Source: Flavobacteriales bacterium UBA952 (GTDB taxonomy: Bacteria; Bacteroidota; Bacteroidia; Flavobacteriales_D; Crocinitomicaceae). Taken from it: DNA of 61,279 bases. The notes beneath the pieces were generated by a model that was given only the letters and a program-made list of their open reading frames with translations, made no database searches and was not told where the DNA came from. The stretch is taken from contig CAJJBU010000005.1 of the NCBI GenBank assembly GCA_905182495.1, positions 1 to 61,279 of the forward strand. Reading direction: 5' to 3'. The stretch's first letter is position 1. Every line of letters starts with the position of its first letter. Of the stretch, positions 44,385 to 53,818 are shown piece by piece. Made by a program: the position numbers and the translations under genes.

Positions 44385-45144
44385 ATGGAGGATAAATATT
44401 TAGAATTATTGAAACGCTCGAATTACGAGGATCTTAAGTCAGGATGAAAAAGAGATCCTTAAAGATCTTTGCACAAATGAAATGGAATTTGAGCGCGCGA
44501 AGTCTTTAATAATAGATCTTGATTTAATGGATAAGAGAACTACAACATCTCCATCCCTCGATGTTAAATCAAAACTTGATGCTGAATTTAGGCAGGTTCA
44601 TGCCGGTCAGAGAGGGGGTGGTTGGTTTAGGTTTTTATTCCCGCCCTTAAAACCTATCATGTGGAGACCAGGTATACAAATAGCCATGCTTTTTGTATTG
44701 TTTTTGGGGTCGTATTTAATGATCGAGTTTATTGGATTTAAGGATCAGAATACTATGATTCAGTTGGCTCAAGAGGATCATAACACGAGCCAAGAATTTA
44801 AAGTGATGCTATCAGATTCAACCCTCAGTGCGCCTACTATTGTTGAAGTGGAGTTGGTTGAACCTAAACTTACTCTACAGGATGTTGTGGTCCTCGAAGT
44901 AAATACGGATAAGCTAGAACGAAGCTTATTAACCGTCAATAATCATAACCAAAGAGAAATGGATTTAGTATCCGCTAAAAATATTTCAGAAACCGTAGCC
45001 TCCAGGAGTCGGGATGACTTTGAGTTTGACAAGGAGCCTATTTTACTCGGTGAAATTGATTTAGAAATTGAAGAATCCGAATTCTTGATCCCTACAGCGG
45101 CTGAGTCACCGGATCTATTGGAAGGCCTATTTGTTACCTTTTAA
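44385..45144 (+). CDS. Membrane anti-sigma-like protein (interrupted by one indel)
   Basis: The true start is ATG 44385 (EDKYLELLKRSNYEDL), 1 base after the sigma stop. One extra A near 44433 stops the frame; correcting it continues LSQDEKEILKDLCTNEMEFE and on to the stop at 45144, about 252 residues. One membrane helix (PGIQIAMLFVLFLGSYLMIE) separates a cytoplasmic part of about 95 residues from an acidic periplasmic part that ends LEGLFVTF. No zinc-binding HxxxCxxC motif is present. The layout, sigma-adjacent and single-pass, suggests an anti-sigma factor. The ligand is unknown. Confidence 0.62.
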
Positions 45145-45898
45145 GTTTTAGGATAAAGTTTTCTTTGACCTGCTGAGGTCTTTTAATGAGCACACCCATT
45201 CTAAAGAAATCCATACTAAGATGGTATGTTCTTGATGATTTTAGTCTCTTCCAGCTATCATGCATAGCTCCACTCCATCTTATGTCGTCCAAAATAAAAA
45301 CGGTGTTATCATGGCTATACAAATCTAAAAGGCCCATGTATTTTCTTAGCGCTTCGCCATCGTGATGCCCATCAATAAATATTAAGTCAAATTTTTGGGG
45401 TTTAAATTCTTTTATGGCTTGTTCAAATGTATTATTGATGAGCTCAATTGGATATGGAGAAAGATTCTCTTTGGCTAGGGCATAGGTTTCTGGGCACCCT
45501 TCTATGGTTGTGATTTTACTTTCAGGATTTCCAAAATGCATATAAAGAGACCCCATACCGACTGAAGTCCCTAGCTCTAAAATACTTTTAGGCTTGAAGT
45601 AATTGCAAAGTTTAAAGAGCAACTTTCCATTTTTTCCAAAGGAGGAGCTTGTGCTAAAGATTTGTTTAACTTTTCTACTTTTTTTAAGCTTCTTACTTTT
45701 TGCGCCGTGGTCCTCCACATTTACGACCTTTAAATCCCTCTTGTTTTTGAATGCAAAAGTTAAGATTTCCTTTTCGCTTTCTTTGGTGAGCCTTGCAGGC
45801 ATTCCATCTTTCATGAAATTAAAAACAAATGGAGAATGAATTCCATGCAAGCGCTTTGCGTTCCATCTATAATTAATATATTCGAAGAAGATATTCAT
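45134..45898 (-). CDS. Class I SAM-dependent methyltransferase, O-methyltransferase-like
   Basis: 254 residues. An N-terminal YRWNAKRLHGIHSPFVFNFM is a conserved start in Bacteroidota members. SAM-binding motifs: SILELGTSVGMGSLYMHFG (G-x-G), ITTIEGCPETYALAK, FDLIFIDGHHDGEAL and TVFILDDIRWSG. The D-G-H-H-D and D-D-I-R-W-S order matches catechol O-methyltransferase-like enzymes. Substrate unknown. It converges with the anti-sigma gene (11-base overlap) and its ATG is 12 bases from the divergent DUF4301 start. Confidence 0.83.
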   Translation of the reverse strand: MNIFFEYINYRWNAKRLHGIHSPFVFNFMKDGMPARLTKESEKEILTFAFKNKRDLKVVNVEDHGAKSKKLKKSRKVKQIFSTSSSFGKNGKLLFKLCNYFKPKSILELGTSVGMGSLYMHFGNPESKITTIEGCPETYALAKENLSPYPIELINNTFEQAIKEFKPQKFDLIFIDGHHDGEALRKYMGLLDLYSHDNTVFILDDIRWSGAMHDSWKRLKSSRTYHLSMDFFRMGVLIKRPQQVKENFILKLKR

Positions 45899-45910
45899 AA
45901 GTTACTATTT

Positions 45911-47314
45911 ATGCCATCAAGTCATTCCGAAGCTTCGCTTAAAAATCAAAGTGATAAAGTAAAACACGGTAGCCCAAAAATAAAAATAATAGCACCTTGT
46001 AAGGTCGGAAATGGTGTTTTAAAGTTAGATGCTAACCAAAAGGATTTTTTTGAGAATAAATTCCAAAAAATAACGAAGCCTATATGCTATTTTGTTCCAG
46101 CATCGGGATCGGGATCAAGAATGTTTGATTTTCTACAAGCAGAACTTTCTTTAGGGAATTCTGAATTTGCATTGAAAACGAAGGAGTTCGTAGCGCGGTT
46201 AAAAGAATTTTCCTTTTATAAAGCCCTTGATATAGATCAGAAAAATAGAATCAATCAATTCTCATCAACGCTGGAATTAATAAATTTCATTCTTGGTCAG
46301 CAGGATGGAGGTTTGGGCATGGAGTATTTTCCAAAGGGATTGGTTCCATTTCATTCTTATGGTGGTGATGAAAAATCTGCTTTTTATGAGCACTTAATTC
46401 AGGGGGCGGCACTTTCTTCAAATAAGGCTAATTTTCATTTTACAATTCAACTAAGCCATAAACGATCTTTTGAGAATGCTTTAGAAAGGTTTGTCAAAGA
46501 AAATGAAAGCGAAGTCAATGTGTGTTTCTCTTTTCAGGATACTCAAACAGATTCTTTTGTTTTTGATGAAAACTACGCGCCTAAAACTAAGAATGGTAGA
46601 TATATGCAAAGGCCTTCTGGTCATGGAGCCTTATTGGGTAATTTAAATACGATTCAAGATCAGTTTGTTTTAGTCAAGAATATTGATAATGTACAGCATC
46701 ATTATAAATCAAAGAATAATTTAAGGATTTGGCGCGTGCTTTGCGGGGTTTTGGCCGAGGTGAAAGCTGAGCTTAAAGAGCTTTATATCAATCCAAATGA
46801 GGAGCGTTTATCATTGCTCAGTAAAAAGTTTCAGTTATTCTCAAAAGAGGAAATCGTCCTTACTAAAGATACTGAGAGTCTAAAGCGCCTAATCAATAGA
46901 CCTCTACGAATTTGTGGAATGGTATTGAATGAAGGGAAGTCAGGAGGGGGCCCATTTTTTATTGAATCAAATGGGAGCGTAAGTAAACAAATTGTTGAAG
47001 GTGCACAGGTGAATGGTTTGGAACAACAGAATTTGTTTGAGTCAGGCACTCATTTCAATCCTGTGATGATGGCGTTAGATACTTTTGACCTTGAGGGGCG
47101 TAAATTTGATCTGCAAGACTACTGCAATGATGATCAGTATTTTGTAGTGAACAAAATATTTAAAGGTGAAAAGATCACATTTATGGAGAGGCCTGGCCTT
47201 TGGAATGGTTCTATGTTTAATTGGAACACGATTTTCATCGAAATACCTGGGGATACCTTTACACCCGTTAAAACGGTATTGGATCTTCTGAATCCTGGAC
47301 ATATCCAAGATTGA
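45911..47314 (+). CDS. DUF4301 protein
   Basis: 467 residues from ATG 45911; longer in-frame starts lie inside the divergent methyltransferase and I reject them. The opening CYFVPASGSGSRMFDFLQA is a nucleotidyltransferase-like GSG-R-M motif as in sugar-nucleotide pyrophosphorylases, followed by PKGLVPFH, GHGALLGNL, CGMVLNEGKSGGGPFFIE and FNPVMMALDTFD, the usual DUF4301 landmarks. DUF4301 proteins are confined mostly to Bacteroidota and are probably nucleotide-sugar or related transferases; the reaction is not known. Residues before about 45911 also resemble the family N-terminus but are encoded by overlapping methyltransferase sequence. Confidence 0.85.
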   Translation: MPSSHSEASLKNQSDKVKHGSPKIKIIAPCKVGNGVLKLDANQKDFFENKFQKITKPICYFVPASGSGSRMFDFLQAELSLGNSEFALKTKEFVARLKEFSFYKALDIDQKNRINQFSSTLELINFILGQQDGGLGMEYFPKGLVPFHSYGGDEKSAFYEHLIQGAALSSNKANFHFTIQLSHKRSFENALERFVKENESEVNVCFSFQDTQTDSFVFDENYAPKTKNGRYMQRPSGHGALLGNLNTIQDQFVLVKNIDNVQHHYKSKNNLRIWRVLCGVLAEVKAELKELYINPNEERLSLLSKKFQLFSKEEIVLTKDTESLKRLINRPLRICGMVLNEGKSGGGPFFIESNGSVSKQIVEGAQVNGLEQQNLFESGTHFNPVMMALDTFDLEGRKFDLQDYCNDDQYFVVNKIFKGEKITFMERPGLWNGSMFNWNTIFIEIPGDTFTPVKTVLDLLNPGHIQD

Positions 47315-47354
47315 TATTTTATTGAATTTTAATTTCTTTTCAATCTGTAGTGCT

Positions 47355-47362
47355 TACCTTTG
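47355..47362 (+). promoter_or_regulatory. -7 promoter box (TACCTTTG) before the NifU-like gene
   Basis: TACCTTTG fits TAnnTTTG and lies 15 bases before ATG 47378. The implied leader is about 9 bases. No -33 TTG at a standard distance was found. Confidence 0.4.
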
Positions 47363-47377
47363 GTAAAAAAAAATAGA

Positions 47378-47983
47378 ATGAAAATTCCAGTTACAGTATA
47401 TTCGGAGATTACTCCAAATCCTTCAACAATGAAATTTGTTGCTAATAAGTATATACTCCCTTCTGGAGAATCTGCCAATTTCACCTCTCAAAGTCAAACC
47501 ATGGGGTATTCTCCGCTTGCAGAAGAGCTGTTTCGTTTTCCCTTTGTGGATGGTGTTTTTCTTGCGGCTAATTTTGTGACGATAACCAAAACGAATAATG
47601 TTTCTTGGGATTTTATTACCATGCAGATACGCGAGTTTGTTCGCGACTGGATATCAGAGAGTAAAGAGATTCTTTTAAAGAGTCAGGACCCAGCGCTACA
47701 CGAATCACAAGATGGTGATACCAAGGTGCCTGAAATGGGAAAAAGTGAGTATGATCAAAAAATAACTGGACTTCTTGATGAGTATGTGCGTCCCGCAGTT
47801 GAAAATGATGGTGGTGCTATTGATTATGTCGGTTATGATAACGGAAAGGTCGTTGTTTTGATGAAAGGATCCTGTGCTGGCTGTCCTTCTTCTACGGCAA
47901 CTTTAAAGGGAGGAATCGAAACATTGCTGAAGCAACACATTCCCGATGTTCAAGAGGTAGTAGCATTGAATCAATCAATCTAA
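47378..47983 (+). CDS. NifU-family Fe-S cluster scaffold/carrier (Nfu_N plus NifU C-terminal domain)
   Basis: About 201 residues from ATG 47378; an upstream TTG start adds six residues. The N-terminal Nfu_N domain (VTVYSEITPNPSTMKFVANK, FPFVDGVFLAANFVTIT) is joined to a NifU C-terminal domain with the Cys pair in MKGSCAGCPSSTATLKGGIE. It carries 4Fe-4S clusters to target enzymes. LipA, encoded about 19 kb away, is a typical client in other organisms. It stands alone before recQ. Confidence 0.93.
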   Translation: MKIPVTVYSEITPNPSTMKFVANKYILPSGESANFTSQSQTMGYSPLAEELFRFPFVDGVFLAANFVTITKTNNVSWDFITMQIREFVRDWISESKEILLKSQDPALHESQDGDTKVPEMGKSEYDQKITGLLDEYVRPAVENDGGAIDYVGYDNGKVVVLMKGSCAGCPSSTATLKGGIETLLKQHIPDVQEVVALNQSI

Positions 47984-48078
47984 ACCAACTTTTTTATTTC
48001 TATCCAATTCCTTAGAATAATTCGTATATTTAATATGGTCAAGTTCATCTGTGCTTGACTTTAAATGAAGATGAGATA

Positions 48079-50262
48079 ATGAGTAAATATAACTTAAAGG
48101 AATCCCTAAGAAGTTATTTCGGTTTTGATAAATTTAAAGGAAGTCAAGAGGCGATTATTGAGAACCTGCTTAATAAGCAGAATACCTTTGTAATTATGCC
48201 TACAGGTGGGGGTAAATCGCTATGCTATCAGCTTCCGTCTTTTCTGCTCCCGGGCACCTCTGTAATTGTTTCTCCATTGATTGCATTAATGAAGAATCAG
48301 GTCGATGCAATTCGGAATCTTACAAATAATGAAAGTGTAGCCCATTTCATGAATTCATCTTTAAGTAAGGCTGAAATAGAGAGAGTGAAATCTGATATAC
48401 GGGAGGGGAAGACCAAAATGCTTTATGTAGCCCCAGAATCGTTAACTAAAAAAGCCAATATTGAATTTTTAACTTCTGTTGATATTTCATTTTTTGCTAT
48501 TGATGAAGCCCATTGTATTTCTGAATGGGGGCATGATTTTAGGCCAGAGTACAGAAGACTTCGAGAAATATTTGAAAAAATATCAAAGGTTCCAATTATT
48601 GCATTGACGGCTACGGCTACCCCTAAAGTTCAACATGATATTCAAAAAAACTTGAATATGCTTGATGCTGTAGTTTATAAATCATCATTTAATAGAGATA
48701 ATTTATATTATGAAATTAGACCCAAAAAGGATGTCGAAAAACAAATCATCCGATATATCAAGAGTCGCTCTGGTGAAAGTGGAATTGTATATTGCCTGAG
48801 TCGAAAAAAGGTTGAAGAAGTAGCCCAGCTATTACAAGTGAATGGTATCAATGCACTTCCTTATCATGCGGGCTTAGAAGGTGGTCTTCGGGCTAGGAAC
48901 CAAGATATGTTCTTGATGGAAGAAGCAGATGTCATTGTTGCAACCATTGCTTTTGGAATGGGGATTGATAAGCCGGATGTTCGTTTTGTGATTCACCATG
49001 ACATTTCAAAGTCCCTAGAGAGCTATTATCAAGAGACGGGGCGTGCTGGCCGTGATGGAGGTGTTGGTGAATGCTTGGCGTTTTATAGTTATAAAGATAT
49101 CGAGAAATTAGAGAAATTTTTACAGGGAAAGCCCATTACTGAACAAGAGATTGGTAGGCAACTGCTTAATGAGATTGTTTCTTATTCAGAAACCTCTGTT
49201 TGTAGAAGGAAATTTATTCTCCACTATTTTGGTGAGTTCTACGATGAAAAAGGATGTAATGAGAAATGCGATAACTGTAAAAACCCAAGAGATCGCTTCG
49301 AAGGCTCCGAGCATGTCAGTCGGCTCTTAAAAGCGGTTCTTTCTCTTGATGAGACCCAAAAAGCAAAACACCTATGTTCCTTTTTATCAGGCACACTTAC
49401 TTCAGATATGAAGTCTTATAAACATGATCAACTCCCTGATTTTGGTGGCGGAAAGGAAAAAGACGAATATTTTTGGAATGCAGTTGTGCGTCAAGCAACG
49501 GTTGCAGGATTGCTCAGTAAGGAGATTGAGACATTTGGTGTGCTTGGTTTAACAGATGCGGGGCATGCCTTTATTGCGAAGCCTAGTTCTTTTATGCTAC
49601 TCAAAGAGCATGATTTTTCGAATACAGATGATACGGATTCCATTATTTCAGGTGGTGCTAAGGAAGCTGCTTTTGATGACGAGTTATATCAATTGTTGTT
49701 AGATTTAAGAAAGTCTATTTCCAAGGAAAGGGATATTCCTCCTTTTGTGATTTTTCAAGAACCATCTTTAAAGGATATGTGTTTCCAGTATCCAATAACC
49801 ATGGAGGAGCTTACCAATATTCAAGGGGTGGGGAACGGAAAGGCAGCGCGATATGGTGCGCCGTTTGTTGCATGTATTGCAGAATATGTGGAGCATAATG
49901 AAATTGAACGACCACAGGATATTATGGTGAAAACCTTAGTTAATAAGTCTCAGCTGAAAGTCCAGCTTATTCAAAATATTGATCGAAAACTAGCGTTGGA
50001 AGACATTGCGAAATCTCAAGGGAAATCCTTTGAAGATTTACTTTTAGAAATAGAAACAGTCGTTTCCTCGGGGACCCGTGTGAACATTAACTATTACTTA
50101 AACGATGTTTTAGACCAGGATAGTCAGGATGAGGTTTTTGATTACTTCAATGAAGCAGAAACTGATGATATCATCGCGGCTTATAGAGAGTTTGATGGGT
50201 TGTATACCGAAGAAGAACTTCGTTTGATGCGTATTAGATTCATGAGCGAGGTTGCAAACTAA
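48079..50262 (+). CDS. recQ: ATP-dependent DNA helicase RecQ
   Basis: About 727 residues from ATG 48079 (a TTG at 48055 is less likely). Walker A VIMPTGGGKSLCYQLP, DEAH box FFAIDEAHCISEWGHDFRPE, motif VI QETGRAGRDG, the zinc-binding RQC segment (ETSVCRRKFILHYFGE, CNEKCDNCKNP), and a HRDC domain (about 535-605, LLLDLRKSISKERDIPPFVI, IQGVGNGKAARYG). The C-terminal 110 residues go beyond the E. coli RecQ layout, as in other Bacteroidota. It unwinds DNA 3'-5' in recombinational repair. Confidence 0.97.
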   Translation: MSKYNLKESLRSYFGFDKFKGSQEAIIENLLNKQNTFVIMPTGGGKSLCYQLPSFLLPGTSVIVSPLIALMKNQVDAIRNLTNNESVAHFMNSSLSKAEIERVKSDIREGKTKMLYVAPESLTKKANIEFLTSVDISFFAIDEAHCISEWGHDFRPEYRRLREIFEKISKVPIIALTATATPKVQHDIQKNLNMLDAVVYKSSFNRDNLYYEIRPKKDVEKQIIRYIKSRSGESGIVYCLSRKKVEEVAQLLQVNGINALPYHAGLEGGLRARNQDMFLMEEADVIVATIAFGMGIDKPDVRFVIHHDISKSLESYYQETGRAGRDGGVGECLAFYSYKDIEKLEKFLQGKPITEQEIGRQLLNEIVSYSETSVCRRKFILHYFGEFYDEKGCNEKCDNCKNPRDRFEGSEHVSRLLKAVLSLDETQKAKHLCSFLSGTLTSDMKSYKHDQLPDFGGGKEKDEYFWNAVVRQATVAGLLSKEIETFGVLGLTDAGHAFIAKPSSFMLLKEHDFSNTDDTDSIISGGAKEAAFDDELYQLLLDLRKSISKERDIPPFVIFQEPSLKDMCFQYPITMEELTNIQGVGNGKAARYGAPFVACIAEYVEHNEIERPQDIMVKTLVNKSQLKVQLIQNIDRKLALEDIAKSQGKSFEDLLLEIETVVSSGTRVNINYYLNDVLDQDSQDEVFDYFNEAETDDIIAAYREFDGLYTEEELRLMRIRFMSEVAN

Positions 50263-50266
50263 TTAT

Positions 50267-52201
50267 CTATAACTCTAATGCTGAAGCAATTGAATTGCTT
50301 GAAACGGCATGGTAATTTTCTTTAAACTCATCGAACCAATCTAGTGCATTTTGACGTGAATCATCATGGTTGTAGAGTGCACTGTATAGCGGTAATATAA
50401 ATTTCCTCCTACCTACTTTTCCTAAGAATGCTCTTAAAGAAGGATTGACGGCTGTGTAATTAGATGAAATAGCTTTCATGAACCATTCAAATTGAATTTC
50501 TGCATTCGTCCATGTGGTAAAATGCAGTTTTTTATCGAGAAGATTCATTTTATTGCTATCGAGGTCTTCAGGGAGGTGCCTGATAAAGGTCAACCATTCT
50601 TGGACAGAGTATTGTTCTCTGCTCAATGGGGCTCCATATCCAGCCTCATCTTTCATTACCGCCCTATTGCTCATGTTATTAGGCGTAACAGCCTTAGAAA
50701 AGATGTCATTGCCCTGCGCGAAGCTTTTTGCCATAGACTTTACATTCTCAAAGCTTTGTGATTCAATTTTCAGGCAATTATCGGGAATCCCCGCATGGTA
50801 AATCCACTCTTGATAATTAAAATCGATAGCGTATTTTTTAAGTAATTCTTGATTCAAATAATTAACAAAGTCATCCGTGCTTACAGAGGTGAATTTAAAG
50901 TGGTCAAAATAGCTTGCTAGAAACATGTCCATTTTTTTTCTACCCACTGTTGCTTCGAGTGTTTTAAGAAAGAATGCTCCTTTAACATAGGCGACATCTG
51001 TCATTCCATCATCAGGATTTCTTCCTTTTAGGTTTAGGAATAAGTGACCGTCTTCTGGATGTTCACTACTGTTTATGCGTTCCATTTCTTCTTCAAGCTC
51101 AAAAAACTCAACAAGTGCGAGGTTGTCTGCGCCTCTTTTACCGATGATTTCTTCCATGATTCTGTTTTCGAAATAAACAGTAAACCCTTCATTGAGCCAG
51201 AAATCATTCCATGTTTCATTGGTTACTAAGTTTCCAGACCATGAATGTGCAAGCTCATGAGCGATTACTGAAACCAAGCTTCTGTCGCCTGCTAGTAATG
51301 TTGGATTAGCGAATGTTAACCTAGGATTCTCCATTCCTCCAAAGGGAAAGGAATAGGGTAGGATCAGTAGGTCGTATTGTTCCCAGGCATACTTGCCATA
51401 TAGTTTCTCTGCGGCTTCCATCATGTCAGGTAAATCTTCAAATTCATACATGCTCGCCTTTAAGAGTTCAGGCTCACAATAAACACCAGTATGATTCCCG
51501 AGGTCTCCATATACTAAATCACCAACAGCAAGTGCTATGAGATAGCAAGGAATTGGTTGCTTCATTTCAAAGTGGTATGAGCCCTCTGAGTTTTTCTCGA
51601 TGGGGTTAGACGCACTCATAACGGCCATTAGATCCGATGGTACTTTTAGATCAGCGCTATATGTGATTCGGTTTGATGGGGCATCTTGGATCGGAATCCA
51701 TGTTCGTGTAAGAATGGCTTGTCCTTGTGTATATAAAAAGGGTTTGTTCTTTGAACTTGTCAAAGCGGAGTCTAACCAATCCAGTGCTTCTGAATCGGAT
51801 GTTGTCTCATAATAGATATTAACCTGTTTCGTTTTTTCTGTAATTGAAACGATCAGTGCTTGGCCAAGAATGGGGTCTTTTGTGTCCCCAAGGATGAATT
51901 TTACTTCTACTTCATCACTTTCAATACCCGTTGTTACCCTTCTTATTATCAGCCCATTAATATCAAATATAGCCTTGTTTGTGCCATGGTTTTCCATTAT
52001 GTGGCGAGCGACACCTCGCAGCTTTTCGAGTTTGAAGTCAACCTCTAATTCTAGGTGTAAATGTTTTGTATGGATCGCATCAATATTTGCGTAAGAATGA
52101 TTTTTGGCATCGGCGGCAATTTTTGAATTTTCAGTTTGCTTTGTTTCCTTTGCTCCGCATGATGTTAAAAGAAGTAATAAGAATCCGTATACGAGTTTCA
52201 T
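50267..52201 (-). CDS. M1-family zinc aminopeptidase lipoprotein (leukotriene A4 hydrolase-like)
   Basis: 644 residues. Lipoprotein signal ending LLLLTSCGAK. Exopeptidase motif GGMENPRLTF and the zinc site HELAHSW with the third ligand E in WLNEGFTVYFE (H-E-x2-H-x18-E). A C-terminal leukotriene A4 hydrolase-type helical domain (about 480-640) supports this subgroup. It should be anchored in the envelope and remove N-terminal residues from peptides. It is 10 bases after the preceding gene of unknown function, in the purB run. Confidence 0.92.
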   Translation of the reverse strand: MKLVYGFLLLLLTSCGAKETKQTENSKIAADAKNHSYANIDAIHTKHLHLELEVDFKLEKLRGVARHIMENHGTNKAIFDINGLIIRRVTTGIESDEVEVKFILGDTKDPILGQALIVSITEKTKQVNIYYETTSDSEALDWLDSALTSSKNKPFLYTQGQAILTRTWIPIQDAPSNRITYSADLKVPSDLMAVMSASNPIEKNSEGSYHFEMKQPIPCYLIALAVGDLVYGDLGNHTGVYCEPELLKASMYEFEDLPDMMEAAEKLYGKYAWEQYDLLILPYSFPFGGMENPRLTFANPTLLAGDRSLVSVIAHELAHSWSGNLVTNETWNDFWLNEGFTVYFENRIMEEIIGKRGADNLALVEFFELEEEMERINSSEHPEDGHLFLNLKGRNPDDGMTDVAYVKGAFFLKTLEATVGRKKMDMFLASYFDHFKFTSVSTDDFVNYLNQELLKKYAIDFNYQEWIYHAGIPDNCLKIESQSFENVKSMAKSFAQGNDIFSKAVTPNNMSNRAVMKDEAGYGAPLSREQYSVQEWLTFIRHLPEDLDSNKMNLLDKKLHFTTWTNAEIQFEWFMKAISSNYTAVNPSLRAFLGKVGRRKFILPLYSALYNHDDSRQNALDWFDEFKENYHAVSSNSIASALEL

Positions 52202-52211
52202 AGCATTATAT

Positions 52212-53813
52212 TTAGAATTTTAAAATACCAAACCTCTCTTTTCCTCCTAGTAAGGCATATAGAAGTAGTTTATTGTTGTTTGGATCTAGCTTAAACATTT
52301 TGGGAACAACGATTGATTTTAATTCTTTTCGGGCAAACAAGGTGTGTCGAGATAATAAACCAGAATCAAGTTGTATCGCGGTTATTGCAGCTACATTTTT
52401 TCTTCTTGATAAGTTGAATGAATAACAACCTCCGCCTGACTTGATGAAGTCTCCCTCTTCATTATAGTTCTTCATATTGTCATTGAATATGAAGTAAATC
52501 GACGCTCCATCAGTAAAGGAACTATAAGATGAAAAGGGGCCGCCGTCATTTGTTGACACCTGGGATTTTTCAATTTTTCTCTGCCAATCAAAAGCACCGT
52601 CATTGCCAATCTTAAAGGCGATGATGTCATCATAATAATAGTAATAGATTGTTGATGATAAGCCTGTTCGACTGTCGTAGCTTGTTCTTTCGTAAATGTA
52701 GTATTGCTCAATTGAACCCACTAATGAGCCGTCAGAAAGCGTATAGATATCACGTATTTTGAAATTATAGAGTTCTTGATTCCTCTTCTTTTTTCTTTTG
52801 GACCGCATGACACTTCTATCCTGGAAATTCATTTTAATGAATTCTTTTTTGAAGGGTATGAATCCCTTGAAAATTAAAGCGTCTTCCTTTGTGTCGAGTC
52901 GAATCATAAAAATCCCGTCCACCAAGTGTTGTCGCCTGTTGTTGTTTTTTAGCTCATTGTTTCCATAGATCCCCGAAAGTGTGAATATCCCTTCATCGTT
53001 GGAAGACATTTTTATATCATCGATTCGCTTGTCTTCTAGGTCCAATGAGAATTCAAGAAGCTCATTGTTTTTGATTTGGTAAACATGAAGCGCCTTAAAG
53101 TTGTCATAGGCCTTGGTGAAAATTCGGTCAATAGGACGTTTATGCTCGGTTAAGCTTAAAAAGTAATTTCCGGAATTTGAAACATGATGCTCATTGATAC
53201 TGGTCATATTGCCATTTAGGGGGATGTTGTATTCCCCTTCAAGAAGTTTGTTTAGCTTCTTGTCAAGAATGACATAGCCATAGGAATCACTGAGTGCTTT
53301 TCTACCGGCAATTGCCCATACGACACCTATGAATTTATTGTTACTTGATGAAATGATCCCGAAATTGGGCTTTGCATTTAGTTTTGGATTATTGTAAGAG
53401 GCAAGCAATTGAGAGGGGCCTTCTGGAAGAAGCCCGGCGCTAAACGGTTGAACGTATAAAACAAGCTGGCCATTCGTCTTGTCTGATAAAAAAACATAAA
53501 GCTGTTCTCCGATATAAAGGGCTGTTTCGAAATTGGCAATTCCAGATGCGGCTACCTGTTTGACTCTTTGTTGATTAACAAGAGCGAGTTTTTCATGGTT
53601 TGTTATCCGATAAGTACCAAAGGCTCTTCCTCCAGACCATCGTAAAGTATAGAACTCTTGCCCTTGTTTGGGCAGGATGTCTAGCAGCGATCCTGGTGAA
53701 CGTGTTAACGCACCCCATTCTAACTCAAATTTATTTTCGGCCCAAGTGTTTTGGGTTAAAGAACTGAAAGAAAGAACTTTAATAAATATTAATAAAAGTA
53801 TTACTTTATACAT
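52212..53813 (-). CDS. Secreted protein of unknown function, probably beta-propeller
   Basis: 533 residues. A signal peptide (about 1-20) and a long beta-rich body with no enzyme motif I recognise. Several segments look like propeller blades (YVILDKKLNKLLEGEYNIPL, IYTLSDGSLVGSIEQYYIYE, AFKIGNDGAFDWQRKIEKS), and the Tyr run IYYYYYDD is notable. No T9SS tail is visible, so it may stay in the periplasm or envelope. It lies between purB (5-base gap) and the M1 peptidase (10-base gap), in one probable operon. Confidence 0.6.
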   Translation of the reverse strand: MYKVILLLIFIKVLSFSSLTQNTWAENKFELEWGALTRSPGSLLDILPKQGQEFYTLRWSGGRAFGTYRITNHEKLALVNQQRVKQVAASGIANFETALYIGEQLYVFLSDKTNGQLVLYVQPFSAGLLPEGPSQLLASYNNPKLNAKPNFGIISSSNNKFIGVVWAIAGRKALSDSYGYVILDKKLNKLLEGEYNIPLNGNMTSINEHHVSNSGNYFLSLTEHKRPIDRIFTKAYDNFKALHVYQIKNNELLEFSLDLEDKRIDDIKMSSNDEGIFTLSGIYGNNELKNNNRRQHLVDGIFMIRLDTKEDALIFKGFIPFKKEFIKMNFQDRSVMRSKRKKKRNQELYNFKIRDIYTLSDGSLVGSIEQYYIYERTSYDSRTGLSSTIYYYYYDDIIAFKIGNDGAFDWQRKIEKSQVSTNDGGPFSSYSSFTDGASIYFIFNDNMKNYNEEGDFIKSGGGCYSFNLSRRKNVAAITAIQLDSGLLSRHTLFARKELKSIVVPKMFKLDPNNNKLLLYALLGGKERFGILKF

Positions 53814-53818
53814 AATTT

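Noticed and set aside
44482..45144. Anti-sigma-like gene starting at 44482
   Set aside because: The coding sense continues upstream to ATG 44385 after a one-base correction, directly behind the sigma gene stop.
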